Part shown: positions 26,693 through 35,800 of the stretch, one piece after another
How positions within the stretch are numbered: the first letter of the stretch is position 1
Layout: each line of letters begins with the position of its first letter
Source: an uncultured Myxococcales bacterium
Lineage (GTDB): Bacteria; Myxococcota_A; UBA9042; CAIXZC01
DNA length: 64,000 nucleotides
NCBI GenBank assembly: GCA_903895725.1
Contig: CAITUV010000058.1
Location: 1 to 64,000 of the forward strand
Direction: 5' to 3'
The notes under the pieces: generated by a model
Seen by the model: the letters and a program-made list of their open reading frames with translations, nothing else
Told to the model about the DNA's origin: nothing
The model's database searches: none
Program-made: the position numbers and the translations under genes

Positions 26693-27107
26693 CGTCCCCC
26701 TCAAATGCCTTCCGGATGTACTCCGGGACCGACAGCTCCAGCTTGAAGTCCCTGCTTCGGATGGCCACCTGCTCGGTGCGGCCGCGAGCGCAGAGCGTAT
26801 TCCCCTCGACCAGCCGAATCTCGAAGTCCACCACGATCTTCCTGCGCAGCTCGGAAACCCAGGCAGTGCAGATGAAACGGTCCCGATAGCGGAGCGGATG
26901 GATGTGCTTCACCTGGGTGCGCGTGACCGGGAACAGAAAGCCGGTCTCGGCATGGTACTTGTAGAGGTCGATTCCGGCCCGGTCGAACAGGAGGCCGCGG
27001 GCGATCTCGAAGTACTTCAGATAGTGGCCGTGCCACACGACCTGCATGGCATCGACGTCATGGAACGGGACGATGAGCTCGACTTCGCAACGGCGGGGGG
27101 TGGGCAT
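26682..27107 (-). CDS. 4-hydroxybenzoyl-CoA-type (hotdog) thioesterase
   Basis: A 141-aa hotdog-fold thioesterase of the YbgC/4HBT group with FHDVDAMQVVWHGHYLKYFE; Asp17 (or Asp19) is the expected catalytic acid and the V-V-x-H-x-x-Y pattern is diagnostic. These enzymes hydrolyse acyl-CoA or acyl-ACP thioesters; related thioesterases occur in aryl-polyene clusters. The gene is 12 bp after the ammonia-lyase and overlaps the start of the FakA-FakB fusion, so released free acid could be handed to the kinase (inference). SD AAGGGAG precedes ATG 27107. Confidence 0.88.
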   Translation of the reverse strand: MPTPRRCEVELIVPFHDVDAMQVVWHGHYLKYFEIARGLLFDRAGIDLYKYHAETGFLFPVTRTQVKHIHPLRYRDRFICTAWVSELRRKIVVDFEIRLVEGNTLCARGRTEQVAIRSRDFKLELSVPEYIRKAFEGDDGQ

Positions 27108-27119
27108 GGACGGCTCCCT

Positions 27120-28673
27120 TCAGTCGGCGAACCGGTCGAACGTCCCGGCCAGGATTTCCCGTGAAAGCGCAGCGATTTCGCAGTCGAGCGGGCGGTCCTG
27201 CACGAGGAACTCGACCACGCGGCGAAGGGCAGGCAATGCCTGGGCGAGTGCCGGGCGCGACTCCACACCGCCCCGTAGCTCGGCGCCCTGGGCCGCTGCG
27301 GCCAGGTGGATGGCAACGACCGCGGCGGCAAGCTCGGCTACCGAGGCCGCGTCCCGGGCAGCGATGGTCCCCATGCTCACCTTGTCCTGGTTGTGCAGCT
27401 CGGTGGACCGGGAAAACGAGGTGGCCGGAACCGTGAGTTTGAGCGCCTCGGCGGTCAGCGCCGAAGCGGAGATCTGCGAGGCCTTGTAACCGTGGTGGAG
27501 CATCCGTGTGGCCGGTTCGGCCCCCGTAAGCCCCAGTGGAAGGCCGCGGCTGAACCGGGAATCCACGAGGTGGGCAACCTGGCGGTCACAGAGATCCGCC
27601 ACCGAGGCCACTGCCGTCTTGAGCGCGTCCATGGCCAGGGCGATGTGCCCGCCGTAAAAGTTCCCTCCGGTCAGCAGCTCGCCGGTGTCCGGCTCGAACA
27701 GCGGGTTGTCGCTGACGCCGTTGGCCTCGATTTCCACCCACCGCGTCGCCCAGTCGAGAGTGTCCTCGAGGACGCCGAGCACGTGGGGGCTGCAGCGCAG
27801 CGAGTAGGGATCCTGGAGTGCTGCGGGTTCCTGGGATTCACTCACGTCGCCGGTGGCGACGAGCAGGCTGGCCAGTCGGGCAGCGGTCTGGACCTGGCCC
27901 GCATGGGGCCGCGCCTGCGACAGGGTCGGGTGGAAATGCCGGGGGTGACCGGCCATCGCATGGACGGAAAACGCCGTAGCGAGGGTGGCAGCTCGAAGAA
28001 TGGAACGGCTCCTGCGGAGGGCCAGCAGGGCCACGCCGGTCATCACGGACGTGCCGTTGACCATCGACAGGGCCTCCTTGGGGCCGAGGCGGTAGGGCTC
28101 GATTCCGGCCAGCGCCAGGGCTTGCGACGCCGGCATCCGTCGTCCCTCGTAGAAGGCTTCGCGCTCCCCGGCGAGCACGGCGGCGATGTAGGACATCGGA
28201 GTCAGGTCGCCCGATGCACCGACGGACCCGCACGATGGGACCACCGGGGTGATGCCCGCGTTGAGCAGGGCTGCAAGCTGCCGCAGCAGGGCGAGCGAGA
28301 CTCCGGAATAGCCTTGAGCCAGGCACACGATACGAGCGAGGATTGCGGCCCGGATCTCGGGAACGGGGAGCGGGTTGCCGACCCCGATTCCGTGGTATCG
28401 CAGCAGGTTCGCCCCGAGCTCGCTGCTCTGGTCAGCAGAGAGCCTCAGCCCGCAGGCACCGCCAAACCCGGTTGTGACACCGTAGATGGGCTGTCCCGAT
28501 TCCAGTGCCTGTCCGAGGTGTCCGGCCGATCGCTCCATTCGGGCGAGGAAGGCCGGATCCGACGAGATCTCGACCCCGGCCCCGGAGAGTGCCACGTCCA
28601 GGAACCGCTCCCAGGGCAGCGGCTCAATTCCCACGCAAACGGTACGAGTCTTCATCTGGTCAACCAATTCCAT
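27120..28673 (-). CDS. Aromatic amino acid ammonia-lyase, probably tyrosine ammonia-lyase
   Basis: A 517-aa MIO-dependent lyase. The self-forming cofactor triad A153-S154-G155 lies in GSVGASGDLTP, catalytic Tyr64 in YGVTTGFGG. His94 in L-R-Y-H-G aligns with the selectivity His of tyrosine and histidine lyases rather than the Phe of phenylalanine lyases, while N428-Q429-D430 replaces the Q-E of histidine lyases; together these favour tyrosine, giving p-coumarate and ammonia. p-Coumarate is a plausible aryl starter for an aryl-polyene or flexirubin-type pigment. First gene of a seven-gene operon with a strong promoter at 28734-28761. An ordinary histidine-utilisation role is unlikely because no hut genes are adjacent. 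Confidence 0.88.
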   Translation of the reverse strand: MELVDQMKTRTVCVGIEPLPWERFLDVALSGAGVEISSDPAFLARMERSAGHLGQALESGQPIYGVTTGFGGACGLRLSADQSSELGANLLRYHGIGVGNPLPVPEIRAAILARIVCLAQGYSGVSLALLRQLAALLNAGITPVVPSCGSVGASGDLTPMSYIAAVLAGEREAFYEGRRMPASQALALAGIEPYRLGPKEALSMVNGTSVMTGVALLALRRSRSILRAATLATAFSVHAMAGHPRHFHPTLSQARPHAGQVQTAARLASLLVATGDVSESQEPAALQDPYSLRCSPHVLGVLEDTLDWATRWVEIEANGVSDNPLFEPDTGELLTGGNFYGGHIALAMDALKTAVASVADLCDRQVAHLVDSRFSRGLPLGLTGAEPATRMLHHGYKASQISASALTAEALKLTVPATSFSRSTELHNQDKVSMGTIAARDAASVAELAAAVVAIHLAAAAQGAELRGGVESRPALAQALPALRRVVEFLVQDRPLDCEIAALSREILAGTFDRFAD

Positions 28674-28733
28674 CTCCCCCGCCGGCCCGTTCAGGCGGTT
28701 CCGGCGCTTCCGTGCGCCCGCGACGGGTCTGGG

Positions 28734-28761
28734 ATATTACAAGGTGAAGATGTGAAGTCAA
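28734..28761 (-). promoter_or_regulatory. Promoter of the pigment operon
   Basis: Minus strand -35 TTGACT (28756-28761), 16-bp spacer, -10 TAATAT (28734-28739), 61 bp upstream of the ammonia-lyase ATG. It is the only promoter-like sequence in front of the seven tightly packed genes down to 21633. Confidence 0.7.
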
Positions 28762-28772
28762 GGACGGGGCAA

Positions 28773-29837
28773 TCAGGAGCCTTCCACCAGGCTGCGGGCA
28801 TGGGCCACGTCGTTGGTCCGGCCAATCACCACCAGGACGGTCCCGACAACGAGCCTGGTGTCGGGCTTGGGGTCGTAATCGAAACGATGCGAATCGGCCG
28901 GCTTGACTGCGACCACCTGCAGCCCGGTCTTCTGTCGGAACCTGGACTCGGCCAGCGTCTGGCCGGCCATGGACGACCCTTCCGGGATGCAGATCTCGTC
29001 GATGCGGGTCGGGTCGTCGGGATCGTGGAGCATGCGGTCGATGAACGTGGTAGCCACGGGTCGGATGAGCTCGCTGGCCATTCGCATGCCGCCGATGTGG
29101 TTGGGCCGGACCACCTTGGTTGCCCCGGCTGCTTGGAGCTTCCGGTCGACGTTGTGCTCGATGCCCTTGGAGATAATCCGGAGCTTCGGGTTCAACTGGC
29201 GGGCCGTTATGGTCACGTAGAGATTCTCGCGATCCGTGGGCAGGGCCACGGCCAGGCCTCTTGCCCTCTGGATCCCGGCCCTGTCGAGCACCTCCTCGTC
29301 CGAGGCATCCCCCTCGACGTAGGGCAGCTCCTCTTCCATGAGCCGTTCGATGCGCTCATGGTCCTTCTCCACGAGCACAAACTGACGCCCGGCGGCCCGC
29401 AGCTCCTCCGCGATGTAATGCCCCGTCTCGCCCGCTCCGCAAATGATGAAATGGTCCGTGAACTTCGAGATTTCGCGGCTCATCTTTCTGTGCCTCAGCA
29501 GTTGTTGGAGCTCCCCTTCGACGAAGAATGCAGTGATGACCGACAACGCATAGAGGATGACGGAGGTGCCGAAGATCACCATGGAGAGCATGAACATCTT
29601 GAAATACGGGGTGTTCAACTGGGCCAGCTCCCGCGGGTCGAAGGCTTCGTTGATGGTCCCGAGCATCACGATGGTTCGGAAAGCGCAATGGAGCACGCTG
29701 TACTCGGGGTACAACAGGAAGTAATGCCCCAGCGTGCCGTACAGGAAGACCCCGACGAGCAGTATGACCGCGATCACGATACGTCGGTAGACCGGCAGCA
29801 TTCGACACCCGAGCGTCGATTCCGGACGATACAACAT
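28773..29837 (-). CDS. RCK/TrkA-domain ion-channel-like protein with an atypical pore loop
   Basis: A 354-aa protein: two membrane helices (about 19-40 and 82-105) around a pore loop, a TrkA_N/RCK domain with IICGAGETG (about 131-139) for NAD(H) binding, and a TrkA_C domain at the end (~270-350). This is the layout of two-TM potassium channels gated by RCK domains. The selectivity filter position, usually T-V-G-Y-G, reads T-I-V-M-L-G-T-I-N-E (residues 55-64), so potassium selectivity is doubtful. AAGGAG lies nine bases before ATG 29837; the longer frame to 30080 overlaps the divergent protease gene. Stand-alone gene. Confidence 0.8.
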   Translation of the reverse strand: MLYRPESTLGCRMLPVYRRIVIAVILLVGVFLYGTLGHYFLLYPEYSVLHCAFRTIVMLGTINEAFDPRELAQLNTPYFKMFMLSMVIFGTSVILYALSVITAFFVEGELQQLLRHRKMSREISKFTDHFIICGAGETGHYIAEELRAAGRQFVLVEKDHERIERLMEEELPYVEGDASDEEVLDRAGIQRARGLAVALPTDRENLYVTITARQLNPKLRIISKGIEHNVDRKLQAAGATKVVRPNHIGGMRMASELIRPVATTFIDRMLHDPDDPTRIDEICIPEGSSMAGQTLAESRFRQKTGLQVVAVKPADSHRFDYDPKPDTRLVVGTVLVVIGRTNDVAHARSLVEGS

Positions 29838-29877
29838 CGCCCGGCTCCTTGCAACTCCGCCGCCTGCAACGATGCCG

Positions 29878-29906
29878 TTGCGTTGCGGGCCGGGACTCAC
29901 TACACT
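29878..29906 (+). promoter_or_regulatory. Promoter of the serine protease gene
   Basis: -35 TTGCGT (29878-29883), 17-bp spacer, -10 TACACT (29901-29906), 51 bp before the ATG at 29957. Confidence 0.5.
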
Positions 29907-29956
29907 GTGGAGCCTGCAGCCGTCGGACCAGACCGGCGGGCTGGTTCGGGGGTTCC

Positions 29957-31909
29957 ATGCGACACGCACTTCCGGGTGTTCTTTCGTCCGCGTCCGTCCT
30001 GTTGCTCCTATCCCTTCCGCTGGCGACGTCCTGCGATTCCGGTGACGAGGGAAGCCCCCCGGCCACAGAGACCGCGGCACAACCGATCGTGGGCGGGAAG
30101 CTCGAATCCGGCTGGGAGCCGGTCGGTGCCATGACCTTCAAGATGACGAGCCTGGGGTACATGGGCTCGTTCTGCTCCGGGACGCTCATTGCCCCGCAGT
30201 GGGTCCTCACCGCGGGGCATTGCCTCTACGCCAGTGCCGACCTGCCCATCTTCCCGGGGCTGGTCCACTTCTACATCGGCCCCAATGCCAACAGCATCAT
30301 GCCCGCGGAGCCGCCTCCCGAGGGCACGCTGCACCAGTCGGACCGGTTCTTCGTCCACCCGGGCTACAACTCGGGTGACGGCGGGGATGACATCGCGCTC
30401 ATGCACCTGACCCGGCCGGTCGAGGGGGTCAAACCGATCCCCCACAATACGATCCCGTTCGACAAGTCGATGCTGGGCAAGAAGATCCTCTACGTCGGCT
30501 TCGGCGCCAACAACGGCATCCAGCAAAGCGGAGCGGGGGTGAAGCGCTCGGGCTCCATGACGATGTACACCTACGACAAGGGGACCTACGTCAGCTGGTA
30601 CGCTGACGCCGGGGTGTGCTTTGGCGATTCGGGCGGTCCCGGGCTCTATGCAGGGGACGAGGAGTACCGGGTCATCGGAGTCAACTCCTCGGTGTTCTCG
30701 CAGAACAACGACCCATGCAAGGGCGGTGCGGTGCAGACCCGGGTGGATTCCTATGCGCCGTGGATCGAGAAGATCATGAAGGAGCAGGCTCCCAACTGCG
30801 TCGCGGAACCCGATCTGTGCCCGTGCCCGCAGGCCTGCCAGCCCGACGGAACGTGCCTCAATTCGCTTTGCGAGACCCTCTCCTGCCAGCAGGTGCAGGA
30901 CTGTTACGCCCAGTGCGGCGGCAACGCTCAGTGCCGCAACCGGTGCTACCTCCGGATGTCGCCGCTGGCCGCCACCGAGGTCCACAATCTCGGATGGTGC
31001 ACCTACCAGAAATGCAATGGCGTTGCCAACCAGCCGGCCTGCGTGGAAAACAAGTGCGCCAAGTACCTCGACGAATGCAAGGCCGCTCCGGTCGGAACCG
31101 AAAGCTGCAGCTACATCTTCGATTGCCAGGCGGTGTGCAAGCTCGAGGATTCCCTGTGCCGGGCCTCCTGCTTCGAGAAGGCCACGCTGGAGGCACAGAC
31201 CGACTTCCAGGCACTGCGCGACTGCTTCGAGACGAAGTGCTCGTCGATGCCGGCCATCGGGTTCGAGCCTTCGTGCGGCTGGGATTACTGCGCCGTTGCG
31301 CTGGAAACCTGCCTGCCGCCGGCCAACTGCTCGCTCCTCGGGGGGGACTGCCCCGTGGGAAAGGCATGCTGGACCAGCCCCATGGGCAAGTACGACTGCT
31401 TCCCGACCGACGGAGTCGAGGAGGAGGGGCTGTGCGCGCTCGTTCCGGTCGGAAAGCGGGCGTGTGAGGACGGCCTTCAGTGCGTGATGGCAGGCGATAC
31501 CACTCAGTGCCGGCGGGTCTGCACCGCGGACGAGCACTGCTCCGGGGACGAAGCGTGCCTGTCGGCCGAGATCCCAGGGATGCAGGGTTGGGGTTACTGT
31601 GGCCTTCGGGACGACGACGGGGACGGCTTTGGCGTTGTCGATGACTGCGACGACCAGGATCCGAATGTCAACCCGTCCAAGGGTGAGAAATGCTACGACG
31701 GCAAGGACAACAACTGCGACAGCCAGGTCGATGAGGGATGCGAGGGGGGAGACGATGTGACGTCGGGCGGGGACAACGAGATCTCCATCGGTCACCAGGA
31801 TCCCTTCGGCTGCTCGGCGTCGGGAGGAGCTCCTCGGTTCCACGGAGTCCTCCTGCTGCTGGCTGCACTTCTCGTCCTGGTCCGCGCCCGCCGCATGGCC
31901 TCCAGGTAA
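29957..31909 (+). CDS. Trypsin-like serine protease with Cys-rich region and MYXO-CTERM-type anchor
   Basis: A 650-aa secreted S1-family protease. The signal sequence ends near LATSC (C26, possible lipobox). The activation site Q-P-I-V-G-G is at 42-47, with catalytic His88 (TAGHC), Asp145 (DDIAL) and Ser225 (GDSGG). After the protease domain (~44-280) comes a Cys-rich region (~285-540), an Asp-rich metal-binding segment of MopE type (DDDGDG, DDCDDQDP, CYDGKDNNC; ~560-615), and a tail with GCSASG, a hydrophobic helix and R-A-R-R, the usual sorting signal of myxococcal surface proteins. It is probably activated by cleavage before Ile44 and displayed on or released from the surface. SD is weak (GGGGG). 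rlmM-like gene follows after 10 bp. Confidence 0.88.
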   Translation: MRHALPGVLSSASVLLLLSLPLATSCDSGDEGSPPATETAAQPIVGGKLESGWEPVGAMTFKMTSLGYMGSFCSGTLIAPQWVLTAGHCLYASADLPIFPGLVHFYIGPNANSIMPAEPPPEGTLHQSDRFFVHPGYNSGDGGDDIALMHLTRPVEGVKPIPHNTIPFDKSMLGKKILYVGFGANNGIQQSGAGVKRSGSMTMYTYDKGTYVSWYADAGVCFGDSGGPGLYAGDEEYRVIGVNSSVFSQNNDPCKGGAVQTRVDSYAPWIEKIMKEQAPNCVAEPDLCPCPQACQPDGTCLNSLCETLSCQQVQDCYAQCGGNAQCRNRCYLRMSPLAATEVHNLGWCTYQKCNGVANQPACVENKCAKYLDECKAAPVGTESCSYIFDCQAVCKLEDSLCRASCFEKATLEAQTDFQALRDCFETKCSSMPAIGFEPSCGWDYCAVALETCLPPANCSLLGGDCPVGKACWTSPMGKYDCFPTDGVEEEGLCALVPVGKRACEDGLQCVMAGDTTQCRRVCTADEHCSGDEACLSAEIPGMQGWGYCGLRDDDGDGFGVVDDCDDQDPNVNPSKGEKCYDGKDNNCDSQVDEGCEGGDDVTSGGDNEISIGHQDPFGCSASGGAPRFHGVLLLLAALLVLVRARRMASR

Positions 31910-31919
31910 TCCGCATCCC

Positions 31920-32894
31920 ATGCCGCGCAGGAATCCTCCCGACAACGACTGCCGCGTCGAAGCGGCCCCCGCCCCGGACGGCTGCTGGAAGAGCTGGCCG
32001 GAAGACCTGGCAGCATACCTGGCCCCGGAAGGTCGGGAAGACGACCTGGCGGCCGAGCTGGGGCCCATCCTCGCTCGCCACGGCCGCCTTCTCGTAGCCC
32101 GGGGACCGGCCGTCGAGCCAGCCTGGGCGGCCAATGTCTGGCGCTCGGCGCGGCTCGTGTCAGCCCCGTCCATATCGGAAGCCGCCGCTGCACTGCGCCA
32201 GCTCCAGCGCAACTGGGTCCCCTATTCTGCCCACCTGCATCGCCGGACAGAGCTCATCCGGGCGAAACTGCCTCACGTCTCCGCCCGCCCGCTACGGTTT
32301 CCCGAGCCCGCTCCGGCCGCCCCACTGGGCTCATTCACGCTCCTGGACGGCATGACCCTGCTGGCCGCCCCCGACTGTTCGAGCTCGTTTCCAAACGGCG
32401 AGGTTGCGTTCGTAGAGGACCACGAGAATCCCCCCAGCCGGGCGTACCTGAAACTCTGGGAAGCGCTCACGCGCATCAAGACCATGCCGGGCCCCGGAGA
32501 CCGGTGCTTCGACCTCGGCGCAAGCCCGGGAGGATGGACCTGGGTCCTGCAGACGCTGGGCTGCCACGTGACCGCGGTGGACAAGGCAGCGCTCGATCCC
32601 CGGGTAGCGGCGCTTCCCAATGTCGATATCCTCTCGGAGAGTGCTTTCTCCCTGACTGCGGAGGCGCTGTCGCACGCCGACTGGGTCTTCTCCGACGTGA
32701 TCTGCTACCCCGCACGGCTGCTCAAGCTGGTCGAGCGCCTCCTGGCCGGAGGGGTGAGCGCCAGGCTTGTCTTCACCATCAAGTTCCAGGGGGAAACCGA
32801 TCACGAGACGGCACGGGAGTTCGCTGCGATTCCGGGTAGCCGCCTGTTCCACCTGCACCACAACAAGCACGAGCTGACTTGGGTGAGGGAATAG
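31920..32894 (+). CDS. rlmM: 23S rRNA 2'-O-ribose methyltransferase RlmM-like
   Basis: A 324-aa SAM-dependent methyltransferase of the RlmM (YgdE) type, which methylates C2498 of 23S rRNA in E. coli. The N-terminal half carries a THUMP-like region; the Rossmann part has SRAYLKLWEALT, the SAM site FDLGASPGGWTWVL (~198-212), and the catalytic lysine region VFTIKFQG near 280. The K-D-K-E tetrad is partly visible (K in Y-L-K-L, D in F-S-D-V, K in T-I-K-F). It is only 10 bp after the protease gene, probably by proximity only. Its 3' 560 bp are overlapped antisense by the extended frame of the giant lipoprotein gene. Confidence 0.85.
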   Translation: MPRRNPPDNDCRVEAAPAPDGCWKSWPEDLAAYLAPEGREDDLAAELGPILARHGRLLVARGPAVEPAWAANVWRSARLVSAPSISEAAAALRQLQRNWVPYSAHLHRRTELIRAKLPHVSARPLRFPEPAPAAPLGSFTLLDGMTLLAAPDCSSSFPNGEVAFVEDHENPPSRAYLKLWEALTRIKTMPGPGDRCFDLGASPGGWTWVLQTLGCHVTAVDKAALDPRVAALPNVDILSESAFSLTAEALSHADWVFSDVICYPARLLKLVERLLAGGVSARLVFTIKFQGETDHETAREFAAIPGSRLFHLHHNKHELTWVRE

Positions 32895-35800
32895 GACGAT
32901 AGGACGCATAGGACGGATGGACGGCATAGGACGCGGAGCGAATCTAGGGGGTTGGGTTTGACTGGCGGGTTGGGTTTGACTAGGGGTTGGGTTTGACCGG
33001 CGGGTTGGGTTTGACGGGGGGTGCGGGGCGGGCTGGGGCATCGGACCTCCCTGGAACTGGAACACCAGGTACTCGCGGGCGATTCGCTGGCGGTCCTCCA
33101 GCCCCTGCGAGGCGACGATCAGCTCGAAGAAACGGATGGCATCAGCATTGGCCTGGATGGATGTGCCGTAGGAGGCCAGAGTCCGGGCGGACTCGGTGTC
33201 CAGGTCCCCGCCGAGGAGGTCCAGTGCGGCGTGCGTCGACAGGAGGATGTAGTAGTCTCCATTGGCGCTTCCGACGGCTCGGTGAAGCATGGGCATGAGC
33301 TGCGAGAGGTATTGCTGCATCGAGGCCCCGTCTCCGGTCTGCCCGAGGAAGGTGAGGAGCTGGAATCGTCTCTGGATGTTGTCCCCGGCCGGCATCAGGT
33401 GGGAGGCATTGTCGACGAGCATGGCGTTGGCCCTGGCCAGGGCATCGGGTTGTCCCCCGCCCTCCAGGAGACCGACTGCAGTCCGGATGGCGTTGACCTG
33501 CACGACTTCCGCCCCCTCGGCCGGAATGCGCTCCCGTACCGCCTCGATCAGATTGATTCCGATGGCCGGCGTTCCTGCCCACTGGGCCTCGACCGCGAGC
33601 GAGGTGGCTGCTGCAGCGACCTCGGCGTAGAGGCCCGCCTCGAAGGCCGGCTCGGCCAGGCCCCGGAGCTTGGGCACCAGCTCGTCGTCGACCGCTTCCT
33701 TTCCCTCGAGCCGCAGGTTCATGAGAGAGGCCAGGGAATGCCCCAGAGGCTCCTTTCGGGCATCCGGAACCGCGGTACGGAAGCCCGTCGCTGCGCGAGA
33801 GGGATCGACCTGGAGCAGCAGGGAATCGAGCCCCAGACGAATTCCCCACGCAGGCAGGATTCTGGCCTTCTTGTTCCACTTGAGCAGCCCGTCCTCCAGG
33901 ACTTTGAGCTGCGACGGGTCGATGAGTTGGTGTCGGAACCAGACCAGCTCCCCGAATCCCTCCAGCGCGGGCAATCCGGCCAGCAGGATCGGGGGCTCTT
34001 CGAGGTCGGCCCTGGCCATGTTCCAGGCCGTTCCGCTCTCGCTGCCGAGCACCGCGGCACACCCTTCGAGGTCGAGGGCGATCTGCGTGTGTCCCCGGAA
34101 GCGGGCAAGGTTGGCGGTCCATGCGAGAAGCCGGTAGTCGAACTTCTTTCGAGCGTCGTCGAGCTGGCCGGTCTTGAAACGGCCGAGCGTCACGGGCGAT
34201 GCGTTCAGGAGGGCCTGGCAGGCCCCCTGAGCGGAAGCGAGGGCCCGGTGGGCCAGGCGATCATCCCCGGCCAGAAGGGCGTAGGCCGCATAGGCGAGGT
34301 GCGCCTCCGCCACGCGGTCCTGGCGAACCGCCTGCGGAACCACGGCCTGGCAGGTGAGCTGGTCTCCTGACTGCGGGGCGCCGCCGTCGAGCCAGCGCCC
34401 GCCCAGACCGACGTTGAACGTCCCCTCCTCCTTGCCGGCCAGCAGCAACCCCTCGACGGTGTTTCCCACGTTCGCCGTGAACATGACGTTGCCGGAATTG
34501 GATTCCAGAAAGCACGAGAGGGATCCGCTCCCGGCAAATCCCTTTCGGAGGAGCCTGTCGAGCTGCTGCCAGGCGGCCGTCGCTTCCGGGAATCTTCCCA
34601 GCTTCGCGAGGAGTTGGATCTTGTAGGGCAGGAGGCTGTGCACCGCGTGCGAGCGACCGCAGGCTTCCAGGGGGGCACCGACAGAGAGGATACGCTCGAC
34701 CAGGGCAAGCTGCTCCTCCGGCGATGCCGTGTTCTTGCGGGCAGCGGCCAGGATCAGGTCGGGCACGAAGCCCAGCTTCGGCATATGACGTTCCAGGAGC
34801 GGGCGGACCGGATCGAACACGGTCGGTTGGACGCTCGGATCGGCCAGAAGCCTGGCGGATGCAACCCCTAAAGCCAGGAAGGCGCGGACGTCGCCGGGGT
34901 AGCGGCCCATGCGGGACTCGAGGAACCCGGCCATCTTGCCCACGGCCTCTTCCGGCTTCTCCACGATGGAGGTGAGTCCCACTCCCGCCGCGGCACGCAG
35001 GAGGTCGATGACGAGGTCGGCCACTGTCCGCCGCTTCTCGAGGCCATCCTCGAGCGTATCGCCGAGAACCTCCTTGAGCGGCTGCTCGAGCAGGGCAGCG
35101 ATCTTCGGGGCCACCTCCACGTCATCGGGTCCGAGCAGGGCGGGAATCGCACGGTGGGCTGCGGGTACCAGGCGCAGCACGGCCTCGACGGCCGGAGGCA
35201 GCTCGACTTCGAGGGCGACGGAATCCACCGCCCTGACGGCCAGCTCCTCGGCACGGGCAAGGGCCTCGACGATGCGGTCGTCCGGCACGGTCCCATGAGC
35301 CACGATGGCCAGCAGGTCAAAGGAGAGGAAGCGGGCCGCATCAAGGCCGATCGACCACCAGCCGGATTCGGCCGGTCCGGCAACCGAGGCCTCCTCGAGC
35401 GCCTTGAGTGCCTCGTCGAATCCGTTTCCGCCTTCCTGGTCCGCGATGCGGAGCGACTTGCGGACCCCGCCGAAAATCCGGAGGATGGCTCCCGAGTGGT
35501 CGGGCTGACCGAACCAGGCGAGCAAGGCTGCGAGGTCGCCGGGGAGGGTCTTCTCCAATCTGGCGAGGGTGGCCTCTGCATCGGCCTGGCGTCCTTCGAG
35601 GAGCTGCTCTCCGGCAAGCAATGCGACCAGCCCGGCCCGCAGTGCCGGTGCCAGACGGACGAGCTCGTCCGACTCGGGCGTCGTGGGAAGAGCCGCAATC
35701 GAGTCCATGGCAGCGGCGCTCCGTTGGATCTCGGAGCCGAGCGTGGCCAGGTCCCATCCCTGCATGAAGGGCCCGAGCGCGGAGACCAGCCGGGCGATCT

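Noticed and set aside
27306..30134. A long plus-strand frame (942 codons) opposite the ammonia-lyase and channel genes
   Set aside because: It lies antisense to well-supported genes, has the low-complexity composition of GC-rich shadow frames, and lacks an SD and recognisable domains.
32331..32890. The last ~195 residues of the giant lipoprotein as a real domain
   Set aside because: They are antisense to conserved rlmM motifs and have no secondary-structure-like pattern; treated as an extension caused by the repeat tract.
32949..33015. The 18-bp repeat tract as a CRISPR or origin iteron array
   Set aside because: No spacers, periods of 17-18 with no AT-rich region, DnaA boxes or replication gene nearby.
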